Positions 42,399 to 51,067 of a stretch of 64,000 bases of DNA are shown here, one piece after another. The first letter of the stretch is position 1, and the number at the start of each line of letters is the position of its first letter. The DNA is from a virus. The translations under genes and the position numbers were made by a program. The stretch covers positions 1 through 64,000 of IMG/VR virus record IMGVR_UViG_3300009703_000012; one strand, 5' to 3'. The notes beneath the pieces were generated by a model that made no database searches, had not been told where the DNA came from, and saw only the letters and a program-made list of their open reading frames with translations.

Positions 42399-42606
42399 AT
42401 TGTAATTCCTTCCAAGGATCTCTACCAGATTGTTTTCTTTGTTGCTCAGTTAATTGATCTTTAAATTTCATATGAAAATTAATTTTAATAGGTTCTTCTT
42501 GACAATTACCAAATTCCACTCTATCTTCCCCACTATAAATTTTACTACAAGTTGTACATCCATCAGAAAGTGCTATTGGGCACTTTTTAGGATCACCTAT
42601 TATCAT
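42391..42606 (-). CDS. Small Cys-containing protein between radical SAM genes
   Basis: A 71-residue protein with four cysteines (C9, C17, C20, C35) arranged as CPIALSDGCTTC then GNC, a possible iron-sulfur or zinc site, followed by a charged helical end (MKFKDQLTEQQRKQ). It is coupled to radical SAM 1 by ATGA and overlaps radical SAM 2 by 8 nt. It could be a small ferredoxin-like helper, a second precursor peptide or a chaperone; the sequence does not decide this. Confidence 0.55.
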   Translation of the reverse strand: MIIGDPKKCPIALSDGCTTCSKIYSGEDRVEFGNCQEEPIKINFHMKFKDQLTEQQRKQSGRDPWKELQYA

Positions 42607-43889
42607 AATTGATGTCCTGTTAATTGTCTATATGCTTTAGATACGGGTTCTAAGGTTTTCCATACAGTACATAATTGATGATTTGCAGTATGATCTTGCC
42701 ATTTTTCACCTACTGTTTTTTCTGGATATTTTGTATCTGATGCATCAAAAGATCCCGCTGGACATTTTAAACAAAAATCTGCAGTACAACTATTACATGC
42801 TAAGGTACCATCTGTTCTAAAATCATTTAAATATGATTGATATGTCGCAGTTGTTTCATCAACAAGTTTTTGTAAAGTATTAGATTTAATATCTCCTCTA
42901 TGATGATCTTCCCTTTGTCGATACATACAACCATGACATGGGTAAGTTTTACCATCAAGATCCAATGATAGATAATTTATTCCTGCTGAACAATTTTGTT
43001 TTTCTCTCTTAAACCATCTAAAAGATTGTGCTAATTCTATTTTATTCTCCATGCTATATTTGACAATTTTCATTAAATTCACTCTTAAATCTTTCATGTG
43101 TTGTGCAAATTCTTCTTCTGGAACTGCGCCATCAGGTCTATCTGGATCCACACTATGGGTATCAGGAGTAGGTCCATAATGTTCTCCTCGATCATGATGC
43201 CACTTCCAAACTTCAAAAAGATATTTAAAATTTCGTGATGAGATAGTAGGTTTCATTCCTACAGAAAATCCATCTTTTTTCAACTCATCATATATTTTAA
43301 GAACAGATGCCGATAATTTTTTACTTTCGCCTTTTTTTGTTCTTCTTTCTTTTGTATTAATAGGCTCACCATCAAAAGAAATTTGTATATGTAATCTATC
43401 TTGCCAAGGATAATCAATTCTCTTACCAAGCATATCTCTAATACCTTTAAGTTGTTTTTTATATTTTTTCAGATAAGTACCATTTGTATAATACATGAAA
43501 TTAACTTTTTTATCATCTTTCAATAATTTCATACAAGTACTTGTAAAATGAAAATTGGCAAAAGGTTCTCCTCCCCACCAATAAACATTTACATCTTTAT
43601 ATTTGTTATAATCTAAGGTTCTTACTGCTTCAACTACTTGCACAGGAGTCATTTCTGTGGGCTCTTGAAAAGCAGAAGAAAGACCACAAGATTCTCCTTC
43701 TGAACAGTAAGTACAAGCAAGATTACATTCACTTGTTACGTTTACATCGAAATTAAAACTCTGCATTGGATTAAAGCCAGGCATTCCTCCATTATTCTTC
43801 TGTTGCTGTTGTGGAGGAGACCACCCTGTACTTGGTGGTGTATACATTTGATTTGGAGCTACAGTTTCTAAGTTGTGTGATTGAGTCAT
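42603..43889 (-). CDS. Radical SAM/SPASM protein 1, next to the Cys-repeat protein
   Basis: A 428-residue protein with a Gln/Pro-rich N-terminus (about 45 residues), then the radical SAM cluster motif CNLACTYC (C55, C59, C62) and VYWWGGEPF. The SPASM-like region has NCSAG (C300), YPCHGC (C318, C321), CNSCTADFCLKC near 367-378 and a last Cys near 409, enough for two auxiliary clusters. It starts 9 nt after the Cys-repeat protein gene, so that protein is the natural substrate candidate. Possible reactions include Cys thioether formation, beta-hydrogen abstraction or epimerisation; the sequence alone cannot tell. Confidence 0.92.
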   Translation of the reverse strand: MTQSHNLETVAPNQMYTPPSTGWSPPQQQQKNNGGMPGFNPMQSFNFDVNVTSECNLACTYCSEGESCGLSSAFQEPTEMTPVQVVEAVRTLDYNKYKDVNVYWWGGEPFANFHFTSTCMKLLKDDKKVNFMYYTNGTYLKKYKKQLKGIRDMLGKRIDYPWQDRLHIQISFDGEPINTKERRTKKGESKKLSASVLKIYDELKKDGFSVGMKPTISSRNFKYLFEVWKWHHDRGEHYGPTPDTHSVDPDRPDGAVPEEEFAQHMKDLRVNLMKIVKYSMENKIELAQSFRWFKREKQNCSAGINYLSLDLDGKTYPCHGCMYRQREDHHRGDIKSNTLQKLVDETTATYQSYLNDFRTDGTLACNSCTADFCLKCPAGSFDASDTKYPEKTVGEKWQDHTANHQLCTVWKTLEPVSKAYRQLTGHQL

Positions 43890-43898
43890 ATTATTTCT

Positions 43899-44492
43899 CT
43901 ATTTTGGACCGAAGTTACAGTTACACGGACAGAAGTTACAATTACAAGGGCAAAAGTTACAGTTGCAAGGACAGAAATTACAGTTACAAGGACAGAAATT
44001 ACAGTTACATGGACAAAAATTGCAATTACATGGGCAAAAGTTACAATTACACGGACAAAAATTACAGTTACAAGGACAAAAGTCACAATTACATGGGCAG
44101 AAATCACAGTTACAAGGACAAAAGTCACAATTACATGGACAGAAATTACAATTGCATACGCATAAAACTTTCCATTCATCAAGATTAGATTCTAACGTTT
44201 CAATTTGAGATGCTAAAATTAGATCACCTGCAGAAACAGTTGGTTGAATTGGTACACCTGTTGTTGGTGTAGTTCCTCCTAAATTATATTCAACTGCGAG
44301 TTGTATTTCATCAAATATTGATGCGGCGATTGGATCGGCATAAGGATCCCAAGTTTCATTAGTTATGGATCTTCTAGTCAATTCATCATTGATAGAAGTT
44401 CTCATTGTATTAATATCAGACTGCTCAACTAAATCATTTAATTGAGAAGCAAGATTAGTCAAATTTGTAGGACATGCTAAGGGTCCAGCCAT
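43899..44492 (-). CDS. Cys-rich heptad-repeat protein, candidate RiPP precursor
   Basis: A 197-residue protein in two parts. Residues 1-110 form an ordinary, mostly helical, leader-like region with a single Cys near 7. Residues 111-197 are CVCNC, eleven copies of the heptad (N/D)FCPCNC, then NFGPK. The first unit has Asn, the next three have Asp and the last seven have Asn. Thus 36 of the last 87 residues are Cys. Units differ at synonymous sites. It is followed 9 nt later by a radical SAM/SPASM gene, which makes it a strong RiPP precursor candidate. Alternatives are a metallothionein-like metal store or a disulfide-rich virion fibre. Confidence 0.85.
   Translation of the reverse strand: MAGPLACPTNLTNLASQLNDLVEQSDINTMRTSINDELTRRSITNETWDPYADPIAASIFDEIQLAVEYNLGGTTPTTGVPIQPTVSAGDLILASQIETLESNLDEWKVLCVCNCNFCPCNCDFCPCNCDFCPCNCDFCPCNCNFCPCNCNFCPCNCNFCPCNCNFCPCNCNFCPCNCNFCPCNCNFCPCNCNFGPK
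43917..44147 (-). repeat. Eleven in-frame 21-nt repeats encoding (N/D)FCPCNC
   Basis: Exactly 231 nt, eleven contiguous 21-nt units with no spacers. All amino-acid positions are invariant except Asn/Asp at the first. Codons for Cys, Asn, Phe and Pro vary freely between units (three different Pro codons, both Cys codons), so the array is kept by selection on the protein rather than by recent slippage. Confidence 0.95.
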
Positions 44493-44499
44493 ATAATTC

Positions 44500-44880
44500 C
44501 TAAGATTTCAATCGTACATGCACAGGAGTTGTATTTGACACTTCTGTATATGAAATATTATTATTGTCTAATATAGTTATTACATCATGATATATTGAAT
44601 TATTAAATTCAAAATGCCAATAATGTGCTTCGCCCCATTGTCCTCCGCAAGATACATATTTGGGAATCGAATAATTATTACTCGTAAGAGTTAAATCTAA
44701 TTTATGTGAATTATCCGATTTGGGTTCTACCCAACCAGTCAAATGATCAGAAAATATTCTAATATGATCAAAAAAAGTCATATCAGGAACAGGTTCAATA
44801 TCACTTGTAATAACAAACGCATTATTTGCTACACTTAAATTTACTATTATTTCTAGTTTATTTTCAGGATCTAAGGGCAT
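44500..44880 (-). CDS. Hypothetical protein before the Cys-repeat gene
   Basis: About 127 residues starting MPLDPENKLEIIV (an ATG 24 nt upstream is in frame but deeper in the previous gene). Beta-rich at the start (IIVNLSVANNAFVIT) with FDHIRIFSDHLTGW and a C-terminal YWHFEFNNSIYHDVITIL. It ends 7 nt before the Cys-repeat gene. No family recognised. It may belong with the peptide system or be a small virion protein. Confidence 0.55.
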   Translation of the reverse strand: MPLDPENKLEIIVNLSVANNAFVITSDIEPVPDMTFFDHIRIFSDHLTGWVEPKSDNSHKLDLTLTSNNYSIPKYVSCGGQWGEAHYWHFEFNNSIYHDVITILDNNNISYTEVSNTTPVHVRLKS

Positions 44881-45455
44881 ATTCCATCCCAAAAATCTCT
44901 CCACACAATTTCATCATTATTATCTCCTAAATTGTTAGGCCTACAATACATACCATTTATATGTATTGTTGGATTATAATGAATCTTTGTCCACCATAAT
45001 AATCTAGGTTCAAATTCATTATCATATTTATATCCATCCCAAGTAAATGAACTACCTGTCATATTATCAATAAAATAACCATTGCCTAAATGAACACATG
45101 CATTAATTTGAGTTCCTAATTTTTTAAGTAATCTAGAATTCTCACCATGAAGATATAATGCACTAGATCCACGCATAGATTCAGTTAAATCATTTGCACT
45201 TGTAAAAGGAATTATTTCTGATCCTGTCAAATTAATTATATCGTGCTTTAATGATCTCATATCAACATATTTTTCCCCAACAGAAAAGTCTAATTTTTCA
45301 GTTAAATTATTATCTGGAAATAATTGCATAGAAACTTCACCTAGAAACATACCAGCTCCTATAGCATTTGCTGAAATATTCGGAGAATACAATGTTCTTT
45401 CAATTGTTTTTACCCAAGCCTTTTTAAAAACACGCATTCTTTCAGTTTGAGTCAT
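44871..45455 (-). CDS. Hypothetical protein
   Basis: A 194-residue soluble alpha/beta protein, with VKTIERTLYSPNISANAIGAGMFLGE near the start and ACVHLGNGYFIDNMTGSSFTWDGY later. No recognised motif. It overlaps both neighbours by a few nt. The position after the fibre genes leaves it open whether it is a fibre-related chaperone or part of the downstream pathway. Confidence 0.5.
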   Translation of the reverse strand: MTQTERMRVFKKAWVKTIERTLYSPNISANAIGAGMFLGEVSMQLFPDNNLTEKLDFSVGEKYVDMRSLKHDIINLTGSEIIPFTSANDLTESMRGSSALYLHGENSRLLKKLGTQINACVHLGNGYFIDNMTGSSFTWDGYKYDNEFEPRLLWWTKIHYNPTIHINGMYCRPNNLGDNNDEIVWRDFWDGICP

Positions 45456-45994
45456 AATGATATTCCTTTATTCGCACAATAATTATGAATTGAACTCAAT
45501 AATTCAGATAAAATCTTCCATTTATGATTAAGTAAAAAATCAGGATTTTTATTATTTTCTGTAACCCAATTTAAAGTTTCTTGATCTTCAGGCACGGGAT
45601 AATCATTATACAATTTTTTTATATAAGTTTCGAATGTGTCTTCTCCATATTTAACAGATAATGATTCAAAATCATTTAATATTCTTCCTCTAACAAAAAC
45701 GCTTGGATGAACAAAATCTGGACCTGGTTCACTAAATTCTTTTATTAAATTTTCTCTTTCTGGATCATCATCTTCTATACCTTGTGAAGTTATCACTCTA
45801 TATGCTTTATAGTGTTCATTAGTAACTACTGAAGACCAAAGTTCAATAAACATTAAATCTTCATCTTGTTCGCTTTCAAAATCTAAATCAGACCACCATG
45901 GTGAATCTGAAATTTTTCTATAACAGGCTCCTCTTTCTTCATTAAAAAGAGCATCTACATTTTTTGCATGTTCACCCTGTTGTTCACTAGACAT
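45452..45994 (-). CDS. Hypothetical acidic protein, first gene after the fibres
   Basis: A 180-residue acidic helical protein with several Trp/Asp clusters (DSPWWSDLDFESEQDEDLMFIELW). The gap to the fibre gene is 17 nt with a purine-rich ribosome-binding sequence and no promoter box, so it is probably read on the fibre transcript. Function unknown. It is the upstream boundary of the accessory block as I define it. Confidence 0.5.
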   Translation of the reverse strand: MSSEQQGEHAKNVDALFNEERGACYRKISDSPWWSDLDFESEQDEDLMFIELWSSVVTNEHYKAYRVITSQGIEDDDPERENLIKEFSEPGPDFVHPSVFVRGRILNDFESLSVKYGEDTFETYIKKLYNDYPVPEDQETLNWVTENNKNPDFLLNHKWKILSELLSSIHNYCANKGISL

Positions 45995-46011
45995 ATTGCT
46001 TTCTTTCTATA

Positions 46012-49000
46012 TCATACTTTTACTTCTACAAAATCACCATTACTATTAGTTAATGCTATTCCAATTAAATCATGTTTGTGTGGTTCATATTCATATTTAG
46101 TTATAACTTTTCCAGTTCCATCTTTATAAGCTATAATAAAATCTCCTTTATTACATCCTCCCTCAATCTTAACTAATATTCTTCCTTTCAAACAAATAAA
46201 AAGCATAAATTCATTTTCTCTTTGTATCATACCATCATTCATTCTCAATCCAGGTTTATCTGAAACAACACCAGCATAAGGCATGTCAACTTGATATAAT
46301 GTGACCTCTTTTGTTCCTCCTACTGCTAAAACAGTTCCTGGTTCATATATTTTATCTGATTCATATCTCTCGGCCAAGTCAGACCAGTTTGCTGAAGTTG
46401 CTCTTCCGTTAAATGTAACTGCATACATGTCATTATAAACCATTGTTGCTGAACCAACATCACTCGTATTATTTGCAGAAGGAAGAATATCTACTGTAGT
46501 TAAAGTCCCCCCTACTGTAGTTGCTCCATCAAGTCCAGATGTTCCATGTACTTTAAGATTAGCTAATCCAGTTGCACCACTTGAAGAGTAAATTGGAAAA
46601 TTCATGGCTATCTGAGTTGGAGTTGTAACATCATCTACAAGAAATCCAGAATACGCTCCAAGAGTAGATGATGTTGCATAATATTGAATTTGACCAGCAC
46701 CTCCTGCTGGAAGACTTCCAGAAACACCAGAAGTCCCTGCAGATCCAGCACTTCCTGCAGATCCAGATGAAGCATAAGTTAGTCCAGAAGTACCAGATGT
46801 TCCAGAAGATCCTTCTCCGTGTGTGAGACCAGCATATCCTGCTTGAGTAGTGGGAAAAATTATTTTTACAGTATTAGAATCAATATATTGAGTAGATTCT
46901 GGTATAATAACATTATAATTACCATCAACAACTTCGATATTTAAAGGTCTAGTATTTAAACCATGAGTTATCAACCAGACAAGTGCGGCTGAAGATTGAG
47001 TATGAATGTAAGCACCGCCAGCATTTCCATCAGTTCCATCTGTTCCAGATGTTCCAGCACTCCCTGCACTTCCTGCAGAACCAGAACTTCCTGCAGAACC
47101 AGACGATCCAGCACTTCCTGCAGAGCCAGCACTTCCTGTACTTCCTGCAGATCCAGATGATCCAGCACTTCCTGCAGAGCCAGCAGAACCAGAACTTCCT
47201 GCAGAACCAGACGATCCAGCAGTTCCAGTTTCTCCAGAAGAACCCGATGAACCAGATGAAGCATAAGTTAAACCAGACGATCCTGCAGAGCCAGCAGAAC
47301 CAGAACTTCCTGCAGAACCAGACGATCCAGCACTTCCAGCACTTCCAGCAGAGCCAGCACTCCCTGCAGAACCAGCACTTCCAGCAGAACCAGACGATCC
47401 AGATGAACCCGCAGAGCCAGTAGTTCCTGCAGTTCCAGAAGAACCAGATGAAGCATAAGTCAATCCAGATGAACCAGAAGTTCCAGACGATCCTTCACCA
47501 AAAGTAAGTGCCGCATATCCTGCTTGAGTAGTGGGAAAAATAACTTTTACAGTATTAGAATCAATAAATTGAATTGATTCTGGAATAATTATATTAAAAT
47601 TAGTATCAGTAATTTCTACATTTAGAGGTCTAATATTTAAAGCGTGACTTATTAACCAAACAAGTGCAGGTGTAGATTGAGTATGAAGAAAAGATCCGCC
47701 ATCACGACCAGATGATCCAGCACTTCCTGCAGAGCCAGCACTTCCAGCACTTCCAGCAGTACCTGCACTTCCTGCACTTCCTGCAGAACCCGCACTTCCT
47801 GCAGAGCCAGATGAGCCAGCACTTCCAGAACTTCCTGCAGAGCCAGCGGATCCAGCACTTCCTGCAGAGCCAGCAGATCCAGCACTTCCAGCAGAACCCG
47901 CAGAGCCAGCAGATCCAGAACTACCAGACGATCCAGAAGTTCCTGAGGTACCAACATCACCAGTTCTTGCAACTGTAAAAAGTATATCAGCATCATCAGC
48001 AAAAAATGCGTCTTGTCCACCAATCTTTGTAACTTCTATTTCTTGATAATCTCCTGCATTCGTAAGATCACCAACTGTAAACATTACATATTGACCAGCA
48101 TCAAATAGTGCGGCCAATCTTATATGACCTTTAATTGCTGAAGATGATGCATCAACTTGATCTAGAAAACTTTCAGTATCGGCACCATTTGAATCTGTTT
48201 CACTTATAGAAAGTCTATTAACTGTAGAGAAATCAGTTGGTGCAGATCCAGTATCAATACCTACTTCAAGTCTTCCAGAACCAGGATCACTTGCTGATCC
48301 TGTAAATGAAGTATCTTCAAAAACATATTGAAAAGATGCACCACCAAAGTTTCCATCTTGTCCAGACGATCCAGAAGTTCCTGAAGATCCAGAAGTTCCT
48401 GAAGATCCAGAAGTTCCAGACGATCCTTCACCAAAAGTTATTGCGGCAAATCCTGCTTGAGCAATGGGAAAAATTATTTTTACAGTATTAGAATCAACAT
48501 ATTGAGTGGATTCTGGTACAATAACATTATAATTAGTATCAACAACTTCTATATTTACAGGTCGAGTTCCTAAATTATAAGGTATTAACCAAACAATTGC
48601 AGGTGTAGATTGTGTATGAATGTAAGATCCACCATCACGACCGGATGATCCAGCACTCCCTGCAGAGCCAGCGGATCCAGCACTTCCTGTAGAGCCAGCA
48701 CTTCCTGCACTTCCAGCACTTCCTGAAGAACCAGCAGAACCAGATGAACCAGCACTTCCAGCACTTCCTGCAGAGCCAGCGGATCCAGCAGAACCAGCAC
48801 TTCCCGCAGAGCCAGATGATCCTGCAGAACCAGCACTTCCTGAAGAACCAGATGTTCCAGAAGTTCCAGTAGTTCCTGACGAACCAGATGATCCTGCAGA
48901 ACCAGCACTTCCCGCAGAGCCAGATGAACCAGATGAAGCATAAGTGTATCCAGAAGAGCCCGCAGAACCAGCAGAGCCAGCACTTCCTGCAGAGCCAGCA

Positions 49001-50742
49001 CTTCCTGCACTTCCAGCACTTCCAGCACTTCCTGCAGAGCCAGATGAACCAGCACTTCCTGCAGAGCCAGCGGATCCAGATGAGCCAGCGGAACCAGCAG
49101 ATCCAGCACTTCCTGAAGAACCAGCACTCCCAGATGATCCAGAAGTACCAGATGATCCAGATGAAGCATAAGTCAATCCAGACGAACCAGATGATCCAGA
49201 CGATCCTTCACCAAAAGTTACCGCCGCATATCCTGCTTGAGTAGTAGGAAATACTATTTTTACATTATTTGAATCAATATATTGAATAGATTCTGGATAA
49301 ATTACATTATAATTATCATCAACAACTTCTATATTTACAGGCCTAGTATTTAAATTATAAGGTATAAACCAGACAAGTGAAGCTGAAGATTGAGTATGAA
49401 TATAAGATCCGCCATCTTGTCCAGAAGATCCAGCACTTCCTGCAGAACCCGCAGAGCCAGCACTTCCTGCAGATCCAGATGAACCAGCAGATCCAGCACT
49501 ACCTGCAGTTCCGTGTGTTCCTCCTGCCCCCGAAGAACCAGCACTTCCTGCAGAGCCAGCACTTCCAGCAGAACCAGCACTTCCAGCACTACCCGCACTT
49601 CCCGCAGAGCCAGCGGATCCAGATGAGCCAGCACTTCCCGCAGAGCCAGATGATCCTGCAGAACCAGCACTTCCTGAAGAACCAGATGTTCCAGAAGTTC
49701 CAGCATCACCAGTTCTTGCAAATGTAACAATTATGTCTTCATCATCATCAAATAATGCAGTTTGTCCTCCTATTTTCGAAACTTCTATTTCTTGAAAACC
49801 CGAATCATTAGTAACATCCGAGATAGTAAACATTACATACGTACTTGTATCAAATTTTTTCGATATTCTTACATGTCCTTTAATTGCGGATGTTGCACCA
49901 TCAACTTGATCTAGAAAACTTTCAGTTGATGTACCATTTACATCAGCTTCACTCATAGAAATTCTATCAACTGTAGAAAAATCTGTAGGTGCAGATCCAG
50001 TATCAATTCCTACTACAAGTTTACCAGAACCTGGATCACTTGCGGCGCCTGTAAATGTTGTATTTTCAAAATCATATTCAAAAGATTGACCACCAAAATT
50101 TCCATCTTGTCCAGATGTTCCTGCAGTTCCAGAAGTTCCAGTAGTTCCAGAAGTTCCTGCAGAACCAGAAGAACCAGCACTCCCAGAACTTCCTGCACTT
50201 CCCGCAGAGCCAGATGATCCTGCAGAGCCAGCACTTCCTGTAGAACCAGTAGATCCAGATGATCCAGCAGTTCCACCCATTCCCGAAGAACCAGAAGTTC
50301 CTGCAGAACCAGAAGTTCCAGAAGAACCCTGTCCATAAGTTATGGCGGCATATCCTGCTTGTGAAGAAGTAAATACTATTTTTACATTATTTCCATCAAT
50401 AAATTGAATAGATTCTGGTATAATAACATTATAATTATCATCAACAACTTCTATATTTACTGGTCTAGTTCCTAAACCATGAGTTATCAACCAGACAAGT
50501 GAAGCTGAAGATTGAGTATGAACAAAAGAACTACCATCTTGTCCAGAAGATCCAGCACTCCCTGCAGAACCCGCAGAGCCAGAGCTTCCAGATGAAGCAT
50601 ATGTCAATCCAGACGATCCTGCAGAACCAGCAGAACCTGCAGATCCAGCACTCCCCGCAGATCCAGCAGAGCCAGCGGAACCAGAAGTTGTTTTCTCTTT
50701 TAAACTATAATCTGCGTATTCGCCTTTAAGAAATAGTGCCAT
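46012..50742 (-). CDS. Giant Gly-Ser-Ala repeat tail fibre protein 2
   Basis: A 1576-residue fibre protein. Long GSAGSAG/GSSG/GTSG tracts, periodic in three like collagen (Gly at every third residue) and silk-like in composition, link folded modules. Module A (about 70 residues, starting [11 protein letters not shown], with VWLI, RPxNIEVVD and PESxQ) occurs five times; module B (about 130 residues, starting GNFGGxSFEYDF and ending [12 protein letters not shown]) occurs twice. The C-terminal 130 residues ([21 protein letters not shown] and [14 protein letters not shown]) resemble the shaft-terminal or chaperone domain of cyanophage fibres. It probably forms a trimeric receptor-binding fibre. 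Confidence 0.85.
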   Translation of the reverse strand: MALFLKGEYADYSLKEKTTSGSAGSAGSAGSAGSAGSAGSAGSSGLTYASSGSSGSAGSAGSAGSSGQDGSSFVHTQSSASLVWLITHGLGTRPVNIEVVDDNYNVIIPESIQFIDGNNVKIVFTSSQAGYAAITYGQGSSGTSGSAGTSGSSGMGGTAGSSGSTGSTGSAGSAGSSGSAGSAGSSGSAGSSGSAGTSGTTGTSGTAGTSGQDGNFGGQSFEYDFENTTFTGAASDPGSGKLVVGIDTGSAPTDFSTVDRISMSEADVNGTSTESFLDQVDGATSAIKGHVRISKKFDTSTYVMFTISDVTNDSGFQEIEVSKIGGQTALFDDDEDIIVTFARTGDAGTSGTSGSSGSAGSAGSSGSAGSAGSSGSAGSAGSAGSAGSAGSAGSAGSAGSAGSSGAGGTHGTAGSAGSAGSSGSAGSAGSAGSAGSAGSSGQDGGSYIHTQSSASLVWFIPYNLNTRPVNIEVVDDNYNVIYPESIQYIDSNNVKIVFPTTQAGYAAVTFGEGSSGSSGSSGLTYASSGSSGTSGSSGSAGSSGSAGSAGSAGSSGSAGSAGSAGSSGSAGSAGSAGSAGSAGSAGSAGSAGSAGSSGYTYASSGSSGSAGSAGSAGSSGSSGTTGTSGTSGSSGSAGSAGSSGSAGSAGSAGSAGSAGSAGSAGSSGSAGSSGSAGSAGSAGSTGSAGSAGSAGSAGSSGRDGGSYIHTQSTPAIVWLIPYNLGTRPVNIEVVDTNYNVIVPESTQYVDSNTVKIIFPIAQAGFAAITFGEGSSGTSGSSGTSGSSGTSGSSGQDGNFGGASFQYVFEDTSFTGSASDPGSGRLEVGIDTGSAPTDFSTVNRLSISETDSNGADTESFLDQVDASSSAIKGHIRLAALFDAGQYVMFTVGDLTNAGDYQEIEVTKIGGQDAFFADDADILFTVARTGDVGTSGTSGSSGSSGSAGSAGSAGSAGSAGSAGSAGSAGSAGSSGSAGSSGSAGSAGSAGSAGSAGTAGSAGSAGSAGSAGSSGRDGGSFLHTQSTPALVWLISHALNIRPLNVEITDTNFNIIIPESIQFIDSNTVKVIFPTTQAGYAALTFGEGSSGTSGSSGLTYASSGSSGTAGTTGSAGSSGSSGSAGSAGSAGSAGSAGSAGSAGSSGSAGSSGSAGSAGSSGLTYASSGSSGSSGETGTAGSSGSAGSSGSAGSAGSAGSSGSAGSTGSAGSAGSAGSSGSAGSSGSAGSAGSAGTSGTDGTDGNAGGAYIHTQSSAALVWLITHGLNTRPLNIEVVDGNYNVIIPESTQYIDSNTVKIIFPTTQAGYAGLTHGEGSSGTSGTSGLTYASSGSAGSAGSAGTSGVSGSLPAGGAGQIQYYATSSTLGAYSGFLVDDVTTPTQIAMNFPIYSSSGATGLANLKVHGTSGLDGATTVGGTLTTVDILPSANNTSDVGSATMVYNDMYAVTFNGRATSANWSDLAERYESDKIYEPGTVLAVGGTKEVTLYQVDMPYAGVVSDKPGLRMNDGMIQRENEFMLFICLKGRILVKIEGGCNKGDFIIAYKDGTGKVITKYEYEPHKHDLIGIALTNSNGDFVEVKV

Positions 50743-50745
50743 TAA

Positions 50746-51066
50746 TTAAATACTCGTATAGCTAATTACTACTGAAACTTTATCTACTGTATCAGCGATT
50801 GCTTGAATAGTATCGCTTGCTCCCATTAAAATTCTTTCACTTCCAAAAGCAAAAGTATCAGTTGCATTTATTGTTAATTCTTTCATTATCATGTGTTCAT
50901 CTCCCAATGTGTCACCATTAGGAACAATCCAACATGTTACATCAATAGCAGAAGAATCTGTATTACAAAAAAATATTGTTGTAACTGCAGACTCTCCTGA
51001 TGAAGTATAAACTGTAGTGGCTGTTGCACTATTTGTATTTGCTATTAAATTTGTTTCGATAGACAT
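50746..51066 (-). CDS. Small beta-rich tail protein between the two fibres
   Basis: A 106-residue protein with short beta strands and Thr/Ala/Ser-rich loops (TVYTSSGESAVTTIFFCNTD, ITVTCW-like strand, GDEHMIMKELTI). It lies 3 nt after one fibre gene and 1 nt before the other, so it is probably a virion component, such as a fibre connector or tip. There is no N-terminal signal peptide. Not otherwise recognised. Confidence 0.6.
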   Translation of the reverse strand: MSIETNLIANTNSATATTVYTSSGESAVTTIFFCNTDSSAIDVTCWIVPNGDTLGDEHMIMKELTINATDTFAFGSERILMGASDTIQAIADTVDKVSVVISYTSI

Positions 51067-51067
51067 A

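Noticed and set aside
43917-44147. Possible CRISPR or tandem non-coding repeat
   Set aside because: Units are 21 nt, directly adjacent, with no spacers and in one reading frame with synonymous variation; this is a protein repeat.
43811-44208. Plus-strand open frames with regular VTITRT/QGQKLQL-type repeats
   Set aside because: They are the complement of the 21-nt repeat array of the Cys-heptad protein. Only the minus-strand frame fits the gene order, ribosome-binding sites and coupling.
45025-45032. TATAAATA late box within the 194-residue hypothetical gene
   Set aside because: It lies inside coding sequence (GYKYDN) more than 100 nt before the next start, and such a match is expected by chance in AT-rich DNA.
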